A stretch of DNA of 64,000 nucleotides. It comes from CAXBNB01 sp040151475. Its GTDB lineage: Bacteria > Bacteroidota > Bacteroidia > Cytophagales > Cyclobacteriaceae. The notes under the pieces were generated by a model that was not told the origin of the DNA, made no database searches, and saw only the letters and a program-made list of their open reading frames with translations. Positions 53,721 to 62,476 of this stretch are shown one piece after another; position 1 is the stretch's first letter, and each line of letters begins with the position of its first letter. The translations under genes were made by a program, and so were the position numbers. The stretch spans positions 1 through 64,000 of the forward strand of contig NZ_JBDKWG010000104.1 in NCBI RefSeq assembly GCF_040151475.1, written 5' to 3'.

Positions 53721-54221
53721 CATGTTTTTTTGAACCAACATTTTTCTGAGCTCTGTCCACTCCATAGTGTCCACTTTCTCTTTAGGAATAATAATAGGGT
53801 TTGCAGGTGAAGAAAATAAAAACATACTGGTTTCTGTCTCTGCGGCATTTTTGATTGAAGACCAATCATAAGTTGTTTCTGCTTTGGGATGTTTGTGACT
53901 AATTTTTTCTGCACTAATGTCTATTTCATTCATTCCCAAATCTTCACTATTCTCTACACTGGATTTTGCTCTTCCGAGTGCTTTTGCTATCAGCCTTTTG
54001 GGATAAAACAGTACCCACAAAGCGGACATAAGCACCACCATCAAAGCATTTTGCATTATCAGTTCCCCACTCTGAAACTTGTAATACATAAAAACTCCAA
54101 ACACAACTGGAACTACCAGAGTCATCATCAGTTTGGTTTTTTGAAATTGCTTATTTGTCAACAGATGGTATTTATGAAACTCCATCCAATCATCCACATC
54201 GATGTTAAATTTCAACTGCAT
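53706..54221 (-). CDS. YcxB-like membrane protein
   Basis: The product of about 171 residues from ATG 54221 has two membrane helices (MTLVVPVVFGVFMYYKF and NALMVVLMSALWVLFYPKRL). The C-terminal part has YDWSSIKNAAETETSMFLFS and IPKEKVDTMEWTELRKML, as in the YcxB-like family of unknown function. It overlaps the T9SS gene tail by 15 bp on the opposite strand. Confidence 0.75.
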   Translation of the reverse strand: MQLKFNIDVDDWMEFHKYHLLTNKQFQKTKLMMTLVVPVVFGVFMYYKFQSGELIMQNALMVVLMSALWVLFYPKRLIAKALGRAKSSVENSEDLGMNEIDISAEKISHKHPKAETTYDWSSIKNAAETETSMFLFSSPANPIIIPKEKVDTMEWTELRKMLVQKNMLESI

Positions 54222-54228
54222 AGTTTTC

Positions 54229-55023
54229 TCAATCAATTTTAAACGTATCGGAATCCTTCAAAAAAGGATATCTGATTCTAAACTCATTAATGCTTTCTTT
54301 ATTCAAAGAAATAGAAATCACAGCTTCTTTATTCTCTTGCATCTCCAGAGTATTTCCCAGAAAATCATACACTCCCGAATGTCCAACATACTCATGCCCT
54401 GCATCATCGCTTCCAATTCTGTTCACTCCGGCTACATAGCATTGATTTTCTATCGCACGGGCTTTGAGCAATGTGTCCCATGCTCCTATTCTTGGCTTTG
54501 GCCAATTTGCAACATAAACCAAAAGATCATAGTCATATTGATCAGATTTTCCATCAATATGATTTCTCGCCCAGACAGGAAATCGCAGGTCATAACATAT
54601 CATCGGGCAGATTTTCCATCCTTTCCATTCAAAAATCAATCGCTTATTCCCGCTGATATATGGCTTGTCTTCTCCTCCCAATCCAAATAGGTGTCTTTTA
54701 TCGTAATACTCAGTTTTTCCATCAGGAAAGACAGCATAAAGTCGATTGTAGTTAGACCCGTTTTCTTTCACCATGTAACTCCCCATCACCAAAGCCGACT
54801 TTTCTTTTGCCATTTGATGCATCCATTTATAGGTATTTGTAGATGGAGGTTCAGCCAATTTATTGGCATTCATAGAAAATCCAGTAGTAAACATTTCAGG
54901 CAATATGATCACATCGGTTTCTCCAACTTCAGACCATATTTTTTCTTCAAACATAGCCATGTTAGCAGAGGGGCTCTCCCAATGTAATTCGGATTGAATT
55001 AATGATATTTTTAAATCTTGCAT
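54229..55023 (-). CDS. Omega-amidase (nitrilase superfamily, YafV-like)
   Basis: This is a 264-residue carbon-nitrogen hydrolase with the Glu-Lys-Cys triad: glutamate in VIILPEMFTTGFS, lysine in YDKRHLFGLGGED, and cysteine in ICPMICYDLRFPVWARN. It resembles YafV/Nit2, which hydrolyse 2-oxosuccinamate, 2-oxoglutaramate and related amides. It overlaps the aminotransferase gene by 13 bp, matching the transaminase/omega-amidase couple that makes glutamine-dependent transamination irreversible. Confidence 0.9.
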   Translation of the reverse strand: MQDLKISLIQSELHWESPSANMAMFEEKIWSEVGETDVIILPEMFTTGFSMNANKLAEPPSTNTYKWMHQMAKEKSALVMGSYMVKENGSNYNRLYAVFPDGKTEYYDKRHLFGLGGEDKPYISGNKRLIFEWKGWKICPMICYDLRFPVWARNHIDGKSDQYDYDLLVYVANWPKPRIGAWDTLLKARAIENQCYVAGVNRIGSDDAGHEYVGHSGVYDFLGNTLEMQENKEAVISISLNKESINEFRIRYPFLKDSDTFKID

Positions 55024-56147
55024 AATATTTCGGCGGCTTCTATCAGTGAGTCTTCATCTTTTGCAAAACAAAACCTCAGTAATCTATTGTCTGTCCTGTC
55101 TTGGTAAAAAACAGAAAAAGGAATGGATGCTACCCCATATTCTTTGGTAAATTTTTCAGCGACAAGCACATCAGGTTCATTTGATATTGCTCTATATGAA
55201 AACGTCTGGAAATATGTTCCGGATGATTTTAGTGGTTTAAATCTGGATTTTTTCATTAACGCTAAAAATAAATCTCGTTTGCTCTGGAAAAAAGAAGGAA
55301 GACTATAATAATGATCCGGATTTTGCAAATAATCTGTCATCGCAAATTGTATCGGTGTATTAACGCTAAAAACCAGAAACTGATGAATCTTTTTTATCTC
55401 ATTCGTTATCTTCTTTGACGCCACACTATACCCCATCTTCCAACCGGTAGCATGAAATGTTTTTCCAAATGAAAATACGGCTATGCTTTTTTCTCTCAGG
55501 ATTTCATTGGATAATACCGAATGATGCCTGGAATTATCAAAAATAATGTGTTCATAGACTTCATCACTCAACACAAAAATGTCTTTGTTTTTAATCAATT
55601 CAGCCAATCTGTCAACATCATTTTTGCTCAAAATGGCTCCTGAAGGATTCTGAGGAGTATTGATAATGACCATTTTTGTTTTATTGGTAATTTTCTTTTC
55701 TACCTCCTCCCAGGGAATAGAGAAATCAGGGAAGCTGAGCTGTATAGGAATAGGAATTCCCTTATTCAACAAAATAGCCGGATGATAACTATCGTAAGCC
55801 GGCTCAAAATAAATGACCTCATCATTAGAATGAACCAATGCTGTAATGGTCGCAAAAATAGCTTCAGTAGCTCCTGATGTCACCGTAATATGATCATCGG
55901 CATTCGTATGCCAGCCATGTGTTCGGCTGACTTTATCACTGATTCTTTGTCTCAGTTGGGGCAGCCCGGGCATAGGAGCATATTGATTGTACCCTTTTTT
56001 CATATAGAAATGAACCAGCTCGACGAGCTCAGGAGAAATGTCAAAACCAGGGTAGCCTTGTGAGAGGTTGATGGCATTGTAATCAGCCGCCATTTTAGAC
56101 ATAATCGTAAAAATTGATGTCTCTGTATCAGCTAACTTCGATCGCAT
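55011..56147 (-). CDS. PLP aminotransferase (methionine aminotransferase, YbdL-like)
   Basis: This is a class I aminotransferase of about 378 residues. It shows NLSQGYPGFDISPELVEL at the start, TVTSGATEAIFATITAL and NTPQNPSGAIL. The Schiff-base lysine is in SFGKTFHATGWKMGYSV, and the late arginine in NRLLRFCFAKDEDSL. It resembles YbdL/glutamine transaminase K, which accept methionine, aromatic amino acids and glutamine. ATG 56147 is preferred over TTG 56150. It is coupled to the omega-amidase gene. Confidence 0.9.
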   Translation of the reverse strand: MRSKLADTETSIFTIMSKMAADYNAINLSQGYPGFDISPELVELVHFYMKKGYNQYAPMPGLPQLRQRISDKVSRTHGWHTNADDHITVTSGATEAIFATITALVHSNDEVIYFEPAYDSYHPAILLNKGIPIPIQLSFPDFSIPWEEVEKKITNKTKMVIINTPQNPSGAILSKNDVDRLAELIKNKDIFVLSDEVYEHIIFDNSRHHSVLSNEILREKSIAVFSFGKTFHATGWKMGYSVASKKITNEIKKIHQFLVFSVNTPIQFAMTDYLQNPDHYYSLPSFFQSKRDLFLALMKKSRFKPLKSSGTYFQTFSYRAISNEPDVLVAEKFTKEYGVASIPFSVFYQDRTDNRLLRFCFAKDEDSLIEAAEILCKI

Positions 56148-56151
56148 CAAA

Positions 56152-56712
56152 TTATCTTTTCCCAGGGATTTTTATTTTATAATCGGCATCACATTTCCCC
56201 TTGCTGATGTTCTGAAGTTTTCCTTTCAAAAGGCGTTTTTTAAAAGGCGTTAAATAATCCGTGAAAAGTATGCCTTCTATGTGATCATATTCATGCTGAA
56301 TTATTCGTGCCTTCATTCCATCAAATTCTTCCTCATGCTCTACCCAGTTTTCGTCCAGATAATTGATAATCAACTTTGGGGGGCGGCTTACCTCTTCCCT
56401 GATTCCCGGGATACTCAGGCAACCCTCTTCAAACTTCCAGGGCTCACCCTTTTCTTCAACAATCTCAGGATTAATAAAAACCTTTTTAAAATCTGACATA
56501 TCCTCTTCCTCATCATTAAGCGGACTACCATCTACTACAAACATACGGATCGACATACCTATTTGAGGAGCCGCCAGACCAATACCTCCTGCCTGGTACA
56601 TCGTCTCAAACATATCTGCGGTTAATTTCTTGACATCTGTACTTTCTCTATCAATTTCATCCGCCATTCTTTTTAAGACCGGATCCCCATATACAACTAT
56701 CGGATAAATCAT
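56152..56712 (-). CDS. def: Peptide deformylase
   Basis: This 186-residue metalloenzyme removes the formyl group from nascent proteins. It has motif 1 GIGLAAPQIG, motif 2 EEGCLSIPGIREEVSR with the cysteine ligand, and motif 3 QHEYDHIEGILF with two histidine ligands and the catalytic glutamate. Its ATG overlaps the ruvX stop by 4 bp. Confidence 0.96.
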   Translation of the reverse strand: MIYPIVVYGDPVLKRMADEIDRESTDVKKLTADMFETMYQAGGIGLAAPQIGMSIRMFVVDGSPLNDEEEDMSDFKKVFINPEIVEEKGEPWKFEEGCLSIPGIREEVSRPPKLIINYLDENWVEHEEEFDGMKARIIQHEYDHIEGILFTDYLTPFKKRLLKGKLQNISKGKCDADYKIKIPGKR

Positions 56713-57122
56713 ATTCGTGATTCTAAAAACGACTGCAATATTATTGTTGCACTCAGTTTATCAACATTTTCTTTTTTTCTTCTTTCGGATTTTCGCATTC
56801 CTCCATCTATCATAGATTGAAATGCCATCTTGCTCGTGAACCGCTCGTCCACTTGTCGAATAGGCATGCCAGGAAACTCTTTTTCAAGCAAAGTTATAAA
56901 AGCACGGACATAAGAAGTGCTATCAGTATCATTATTCTGAAGGTTTTTGGGCATTCCTATAACTATCTCTTCGATATTCTCACTAATGTGGTATTGTTTC
57001 AAAAAAGACATTACTTGTTTGGTAGGGTAGGTATCTAAAGGTGTAGCAATGATTTTAGAAGGGTCTGTTACAGCTATTCCTGTTCTTTTCCGGCCATAGT
57101 CTATTGCCAGTATTCTACCCAT
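56709..57122 (-). CDS. ruvX: Holliday junction resolvase-like RuvX (YqgF)
   Basis: The 137-residue RNase H-fold protein has ILAIDYGRKRTGIAVTDPSK, EEIVIGMPKNL, the VDERFTSKMA motif and KKENVDKLSATIIL. These are the family's acidic metal ligands. In E. coli YqgF processes 16S rRNA precursor. It is encoded directly upstream of def. Confidence 0.94.
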   Translation of the reverse strand: MGRILAIDYGRKRTGIAVTDPSKIIATPLDTYPTKQVMSFLKQYHISENIEEIVIGMPKNLQNNDTDSTSYVRAFITLLEKEFPGMPIRQVDERFTSKMAFQSMIDGGMRKSERRKKENVDKLSATIILQSFLESRI

Positions 57123-57124
57123 AA

Positions 57125-57859
57125 TTAATTCAAAGATGAATTGGAGCTAAGAAGATTGTGTACCCTTTTCTCCAAAGTAAGTGCCTTTGGAAATAATATT
57201 TGATTTTCAATCGATGCGTGATGGATGAGATCATGATCAAACTGTTGCAACTCCTGCAAAATGACTTTTAATCGAATGTCTTTAATGTCTTCCAGCCTGT
57301 ACTGATGTGTTATTCCACGAATACCATTCATCTCATCGTCAGAATCACCATGATGAAGTGCAAATTCCTGGATTGAAAAATTATTTCCTCCAAAAAAGAA
57401 ATCCGAAGGGGCTTTCACACCTTTCAAAATCGTTTCTAAAACAACTACATAATGAAAAAACCTGTCTTCTTCTTCGTGAATGTGTTTGATGAAGTCCTCT
57501 ACAAATAATGGCATGACAAATTTCAAATCATTGATCATGTCGGAAGGTTCCTGATGGTCAATATCATTGATCAACCGAAGTATATATGGTAACCGATCTT
57601 TGATAAACAACTGGTGTGAATGCTTCAGGTATTCAATAATCAATCTGGCAGGATATTTTCTAAGCTCTTCTGCTGACAATGCTTTTTTATCATTGGTCTC
57701 CAAAAGGTATTTTAATCTGCTTTCATCCAGATTATTTTCTAAACAAACTTCGCTAAGTGTCTTACTTCTGTTTTCATAAAACTGCACTCCAAAATAGTCA
57801 AGCACCTTTGCGTACACAAAGTTTTCATCTACCAGAAACTCAATCGCTTTGTTGATCAT
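57125..57859 (-). CDS. RIC-like hemerythrin domain protein (ScdA/YtfE relative)
   Basis: The 244-residue protein has an N-terminal segment like ScdA_N (NRSKTLSEVCLENNLDESRL), although the cysteine pair usual there is absent. A hemerythrin-like four-helix domain follows with histidine/glutamate ligands in LKHSHQLFIKDRLPYI, DFIKHIHEEEDRFFHYV and DHDLIHHASIENQILFPKA. Members repair iron-sulfur clusters after nitric oxide or oxidative stress. It shares orientation with ruvX, 2 bp downstream. Confidence 0.8.
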   Translation of the reverse strand: MINKAIEFLVDENFVYAKVLDYFGVQFYENRSKTLSEVCLENNLDESRLKYLLETNDKKALSAEELRKYPARLIIEYLKHSHQLFIKDRLPYILRLINDIDHQEPSDMINDLKFVMPLFVEDFIKHIHEEEDRFFHYVVVLETILKGVKAPSDFFFGGNNFSIQEFALHHGDSDDEMNGIRGITHQYRLEDIKDIRLKVILQELQQFDHDLIHHASIENQILFPKALTLEKRVHNLLSSNSSLN

Positions 57860-58027
57860 CTAATCCTGAGTTAAAATATCCTCAAAGATAAAGAATTGGT
57901 TGGTTAGGAAAAAAGAATCAGAGGACTTAGTGCTGAAATATGATATTCGCAGATTAAAGTATGAAGTGTAAAGATCTTTCAAAAATCAATTTATAATCTC
58001 CATAATGAGATTTACATATAATTTGCC

Positions 58028-58036
58028 TACATTTGC
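58028..58036 (+). promoter_or_regulatory. Probable -7 element of the rpsP operon
   Basis: TACATTTGC matches TAnnTTTG and lies 51 bp upstream of the rpsP start, a plausible leader length for a ribosomal protein operon. A -33 TTG at the right distance is not clear. Confidence 0.5.
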
Positions 58037-58086
58037 GGACTTTTAATCCGTGGACGTGATCCACACATTGAAAAATTTAATAATTA

Positions 58087-58725
58087 ATGGCAACTAGAAT
58101 TAGATTAGCGCGTCGAGGACGCAAAAAGAAGGCGATGTACGATGTAGTCGTAGCTGACGCCAGAGCGCCACGTGATGGCCGATTTATCGAAAAGATAGGG
58201 ACATATAATCCTAACACCAACCCAGCATCTATCGTTTTGAATGACGACAAGGCTTTGGATTGGGTAATGACTGGTGCACAACCATCAGACACTGTGAAAG
58301 CTATTTTTTCATACCGGGGTATAATGTTGAAAAAACATTTACAAGTTGGTGTAAATAAAGGAGCAATAACTCAGGAACAAGCAGACTCAAAATTCGAAGA
58401 GTGGAAAACTGCTCAAGATGCTAAAGTTCAAGGAAAAGTGGATTCACTTTCTCAGAAAAAAGCATCAGATGCAAAAGCAAGACAGGAAGCAGAATCTAAA
58501 GTGAATGCAGCAAGGGCAGAAGCGATACAGGCTAAACGTGTAGTACCGGAACCAGAGGTTGAAGCTATAGAAGAAGAAGTAGCTGAAGCAACAGATGCTC
58601 AGGTAGAAGAAGTAAAAGCGGAAGAGGTTGTAGAAACTCCTGTTGAAGAGGTAAAAACAGAAGAAGTGGCTCCTGAAGTTAAAGAAGAAGCTCCTGCTAC
58701 TGAAGAAAAGACAGAAGAAAAATAA
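58087..58725 (+). CDS. rpsP: 30S ribosomal protein S16, with long acidic C-terminal tail
   Basis: The first ~80 residues of this 212-residue protein form the S16 core (ATRIRLARRGRKKKAMYDVV, IEKIGTYNPNTNP, DWVMTGAQPSDTVKAI). The remaining ~110 residues are low-complexity, Lys/Ala- then Glu/Val-rich (repeated EEV and VEEVK units). Extended S16 forms occur in Bacteroidota, but this tail is long. It heads the rpsP-rimM-trmD-rplS cluster. Confidence 0.95.
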   Translation: MATRIRLARRGRKKKAMYDVVVADARAPRDGRFIEKIGTYNPNTNPASIVLNDDKALDWVMTGAQPSDTVKAIFSYRGIMLKKHLQVGVNKGAITQEQADSKFEEWKTAQDAKVQGKVDSLSQKKASDAKARQEAESKVNAARAEAIQAKRVVPEPEVEAIEEEVAEATDAQVEEVKAEEVVETPVEEVKTEEVAPEVKEEAPATEEKTEEK

Positions 58726-58731
58726 TAAGTC

Positions 58732-59265
58732 ATGAGGGTAGATGATTGCTACCAGCTTGGTTTTGTTACTAAGACTCATGGCTTGAAAGGGGAAATCCAA
58801 ATACTTTTGGACGTGGACATCCCCGAACAATATAAAAATTTGGAATCAATGTTTGTTTTAAGGAACAACACATTGGTTCCATTTTTTTTAGAACATATCC
58901 ATATCCAGGGAAACAAAGCTTTGGTGAAAATTGATGAAGTTGATACAATAGAAGAAGCTAAAACATTTGTGTCTTCAGAAATATATTTGCCTTTATCTTT
59001 TCTTCCGGAATTAGAGGACAACCAATTCTATTTCCATGAGATCATTGGATATGAGCTGTTTGATGGTGAAAAATCAATTGGTAAAATCAAAAACATTTAC
59101 ACCTTATCTCCACAAGACTTGATAGAAGTAGATTATAATGGCGTAGAAATACTAGTACCATTAAATGATCACATCATCATAAAAGTGGACAAAAAACAAA
59201 GTAAAGTTTATGCGGAACTACCGATTGGGTTATTAGATGTTTATTTGAATGACAATGAGGATTGA
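58732..59265 (+). CDS. rimM: 16S rRNA processing protein RimM
   Basis: The 177-residue two-domain protein shows the RimM N-terminus YQLGFVTKTHGLKGEIQILL and the PRC-barrel part FYFHEIIGYELFDGEKSIGK with ILVPLNDHIIIKVDKK. It assists 30S head assembly near S19. It starts 6 bp after rpsP and overlaps trmD by 17 bp. Confidence 0.95.
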   Translation: MRVDDCYQLGFVTKTHGLKGEIQILLDVDIPEQYKNLESMFVLRNNTLVPFFLEHIHIQGNKALVKIDEVDTIEEAKTFVSSEIYLPLSFLPELEDNQFYFHEIIGYELFDGEKSIGKIKNIYTLSPQDLIEVDYNGVEILVPLNDHIIIKVDKKQSKVYAELPIGLLDVYLNDNED

Positions 59266-59941
59266 TATCATTACTTGCGTACCGGACTTGTTGACAAGCC
59301 CCTTTAGTCACAGCATACTTAAACGTGCTGAAGACAAGGGCTTGGCTAAAGTGGTTGTTCATAACTTAAGAGAGTATGGTAGCGGAAAACACAGCAATGT
59401 GGATGACTATGCTTTTGGCGGTGGGGCAGGAATGGTACTCATGATAGAACCCATTGACAGTTGTATCTCCAAGCTTAAATCCGAACGAAATTATGATGAG
59501 GTTATTTACCTCAGCCCCGATGGTGAACTTCTCAAACAAAACATTTCGAATGAACTTAGCCTCAAAAACAACATCATCATGCTTTGTGGGCATTACAAGG
59601 GAGTAGATGAACGAGTAAGAGAACATCTTATTACAAAAGAAATAAGTATTGGTGACTATGTATTGTCTGGAGGGGAACTGGCAGCCGCTGTTTTAGCAGA
59701 CTCTATTATTCGCCTCATCCCAGGAGTATTAAATGATGAAACTTCAGCTCTGACTGATTCTTTTCAGGATGATCTTGTTTCCCCACCAGTGTACACCAGA
59801 CCAGCAGATTATAATGGACTGAAAGTTCCTGAAGTCTTGACTTCAGGACATGAAGCTAAAATTCAACAATGGCGATTTGAACAGGCAGTCAAAAGAACCA
59901 AGGAAAGAAGACCTGATTTGTTGAAAAACAAAGAAGAATAA
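59249..59941 (+). CDS. trmD: tRNA (guanine37-N1)-methyltransferase
   Basis: This is a 230-residue SPOUT methyltransferase with the trefoil-knot motifs MLCGHYKGVDERV and SIGDYVLSGGELAAAVLADS. It also has DDYAFGGGAGMVLMIEP and the C-terminal PPVYTRPADYNGLKVPEVLT. It modifies G37 of tRNAs to prevent frameshifting. An internal ATG at codon 3 could also start it. Confidence 0.96.
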   Translation: MTMRIDIITCVPDLLTSPFSHSILKRAEDKGLAKVVVHNLREYGSGKHSNVDDYAFGGGAGMVLMIEPIDSCISKLKSERNYDEVIYLSPDGELLKQNISNELSLKNNIIMLCGHYKGVDERVREHLITKEISIGDYVLSGGELAAAVLADSIIRLIPGVLNDETSALTDSFQDDLVSPPVYTRPADYNGLKVPEVLTSGHEAKIQQWRFEQAVKRTKERRPDLLKNKEE

Positions 59942-59983
59942 TTAATTTCATTTTCCATATATAGGATAATTAATTTTTATCTC

Positions 59984-59992
59984 TATATTTGC
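59984..59992 (+). promoter_or_regulatory. Probable -7 element of rplS
   Basis: TATATTTGC fits TAnnTTTG exactly. It lies in the 87-bp gap between trmD and rplS, 36 bp upstream of the rplS start. It suggests that rplS has its own promoter besides read-through from rpsP. Confidence 0.5.
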
Positions 59993-60028
59993 ACTCCGTT
60001 TTTTACGGGCATAAAAATACCGAATAAG

Positions 60029-60382
60029 ATGAGCGATTTAATCAAAGTAATAGAAGACGAATATAGTGCTGTAAAAGGGTCTTTCCCTGCTTTCGGCTCT
60101 GGTGATACAGTAAATGTACACGTTAAAATTAAAGAGGGAAACAAGGAGAGGATTCAGCAGTTTCAAGGAACTGTAATGCAAAGAAAAAACCCTGGTACAA
60201 ATGGAGAAACCTTCACAGTGAGAAAAATTGCCAGTGGTATTGCCGTTGAAAGAATATTTCCACTGATCTCTCCTAATATCGACAAGATAGAGGTACTTAG
60301 AAAGGGTAAGGTAAGAAGAGCAAGGTTGTTCTATCTGAGAGGAAGAAAAGGAAAAGCAGCAAGAATCAAGGAGAAACTTTAA
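60029..60382 (+). CDS. rplS: 50S ribosomal protein L19
   Basis: The 117-residue protein matches L19: FGSGDTVNVHVKIKEGNKER, IQQFQGTVMQRK, the TFTVRKIASGIAVERIFPLI block and KVRRARLFYLRGRKGKAARI. A strong terminator follows within 25 bp. Confidence 0.96.
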   Translation: MSDLIKVIEDEYSAVKGSFPAFGSGDTVNVHVKIKEGNKERIQQFQGTVMQRKNPGTNGETFTVRKIASGIAVERIFPLISPNIDKIEVLRKGKVRRARLFYLRGRKGKAARIKEKL

Positions 60383-60403
60383 GATTTTTTATAAATGTTT
60401 TAG

Positions 60404-60436
60404 AAAAAGCCAATCCTTTCAGGATTGGCTTTTTTA
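60404..60436 (+). terminator. Rho-independent terminator of the rpsP-rplS operon
   Basis: AAAAAGCCAATCCT and AGGATTGGCTTTTTT form a 14-bp stem with a TTC loop, followed by a T-run. It lies 22 bp after the rplS stop and is the clearest terminator in the window. Confidence 0.9.
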
Positions 60437-60518
60437 GTTTAGTCATTTTCCACCTAACTCATTAGGATTAAATTCGTTGAGTTTTTTGGTAATGACCAAT
60501 TTTTTATTCTAATATCCT

Positions 60519-61295
60519 ATGACTATCCGTTTTTATAAATATCAGGGCACTGGAAATGACTTTGTAATGATCGATGATCGTAACAATGAATTTCCAGATG
60601 ACACCAGATATGTACAGCAGCTATGCGACCGTAGATTTGGAATTGGTGCTGATGGACTTATTCTGATCCGAAATCATCCCACCCTGGATTTTGAGATGGT
60701 TTATTTTAATGCCGACGGTAGCAAAAGCCTTTGCGGTAATGGCAGTAGGTGTGCCGTCAACTTTGCCAAACAATTGGATATTATAGGAAACGAAACAAGT
60801 TTTCTCACAATTGATGGTGAATATCGTGCAACGATTGACAATAATAATATAGTGCATCTTAATATGCGAAATATAGAGGGGTTGTCACAGAAGAATGAGG
60901 CATATTTTTTAGATAATGGATCACCACATCACATTATTTTTACTACAAATAATTCCCAAACTGATGTGTATAATGATGGAAAAACAATCCGTGAAAGTGA
61001 TGAATATAAGCCCAATGGTACAAATGTCAATTTTGTTGAAATTCTGGGTAGTAACGCAATTGACGTGCGCACATTCGAGCGAGGAGTGGAAAATGAAACA
61101 TTATCTTGTGGTACTGGTGTGACAGCCTCCTGTCTGGCAGCTTCTCAAAAAGGCATTCAAAGTCCCATAAGTGTGAAAACAAAAGGTGGAAACTTATCCG
61201 TGAAATTTAAGAAGACTGAAAATGGAACATTTGAAAATATATGGCTTTCAGGACCAGCCAAACTTGTGTTTTCCGGTCAAATAGACCTTCTGTAA
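60519..61295 (+). CDS. dapF: Diaminopimelate epimerase
   Basis: The 258-residue cofactor-independent racemase makes meso-diaminopimelate. It has YQGTGNDFVMIDDRNNEFP and the first active-site cysteine in SLCGNGSRCAVNFA. The second cysteine is in ETLSCGTGVTASCLAA. NFVEILGSNAIDVRTFERGV is also typical. It is apparently monocistronic after the terminator. Confidence 0.95.
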   Translation: MTIRFYKYQGTGNDFVMIDDRNNEFPDDTRYVQQLCDRRFGIGADGLILIRNHPTLDFEMVYFNADGSKSLCGNGSRCAVNFAKQLDIIGNETSFLTIDGEYRATIDNNNIVHLNMRNIEGLSQKNEAYFLDNGSPHHIIFTTNNSQTDVYNDGKTIRESDEYKPNGTNVNFVEILGSNAIDVRTFERGVENETLSCGTGVTASCLAASQKGIQSPISVKTKGGNLSVKFKKTENGTFENIWLSGPAKLVFSGQIDLL

Positions 61296-61419
61296 GTATT
61301 CTGTCAAGTGGTAACGCATTTTGATAGAAGAATTGTTCATTTGAATCAGGCAAATCATTCAATTATTTCTATAGTAAGCCGTTAAATAAAGAACTCATTT
61401 ATCCTACTACTTACTATTT

Positions 61420-62465
61420 GTGCTACATAAACTGACATTACTTTTTTTGCCTTTTACACAAATACCATTGTGTGTATGTCAGGTTACTAATGATAATATA
61501 GAAAACAGAATAGAACTTTTACCTAACAATACACTTACTTCTAAAGCAGAAGGCTGCACTGTACAATGGCAATGTGTTGATGAAAGCCTGACGGGAAAAG
61601 AAATTGAATACCATAATGACCAATGGTTTTATTTCAATACAGGTTCTTTAGATAATTATTTTCTAAATATTTCAAATCAACGTTGTAGAGATCTTCGAGG
61701 GGTTCAACTAGTAGTCATTGACGGAGAACCTTGCAAACCAGAAACGTATAACATTGTCTCATGTGTTTCACTAGCTACTCAAGATGATATTTTTATTGAG
61801 TTACAATATTTAAAAACGGAATATTCCTATTTGATATAGATGGTTACCTCCATGACTACTACTCTTTTGACATAACCTTAAGTGACAAACCAAATGGCCT
61901 TCCGGTTGAAATTGACACAACCAATACAATAGGCTTCACCTCCAATGCCGAAGCAATAACCATCAGGTGGCAAATTTCTCAAAAAAGCGACCATGAATTC
62001 AGTAAGTATCAAATTTTTAGAAAAGCTAAAAATGAAAATAAACACTTGTTCATTGATGAACTAGAACATGAACGAGACACTTATGGTCACTTCAAAGCAG
62101 ACTATAGTTATATAGATACTCTGGAGACTCCAGGACTTTACCATTACAAAGTGGTAGCCATATCCTCTGAAGGAAGAATGAAATTATTAGGGGAATTAGA
62201 TGCCACCTATCAAAGTAGCTACTCGACTTCTGATAAAATCAAATTGGTATTAACGTCAAAAACAAAAACCACATTCAAAATCCTGATCTATGACGAAAAA
62301 AGTGGATTGCAGTTACTATCAGAAATTGTAGAAGTAAATGATAATTTGAAAGGAATCAATTATTTTAAAGTAATCTACTACGATGTTAATGAATTCAAAA
62401 AATTTGGATTCCGACGCTTCAGAGTAGTATCTATTGATCAAAATACTAAAGGCTGGTTTACTTGA
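61420..62465 (+). pseudogene. Secreted hypothetical protein interrupted by a frameshift
   Basis: The first frame (GTG 61420 to 61839) has a signal peptide (LHKLTLLFLPFTQIPLCVC) and an extracellular-looking beta-rich part with several cysteines. The frame then stops. The -1 frame continues as VTIFKNGIFLFDIDGYLHDY and runs on with a fibronectin III-like segment (ITIRWQISQKSDHEFSKYQI, GLYHYKVVAISSEGRMK) to 62465. The junction contains T-TTA-AAA in the zero frame, a textbook -1 slippery heptamer, but an A-run slip mutation explains it as well. I recognise no family. The joined protein would have about 345 residues. Confidence 0.6.
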
Positions 62466-62476
62466 GATGATCCATC

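Noticed and set aside
61830..61860. Confident call of programmed -1 frameshifting
   Set aside because: The slippery heptamer is present, but no stimulatory structure could be shown by eye and an A-run indel is equally simple; kept only as a finding.
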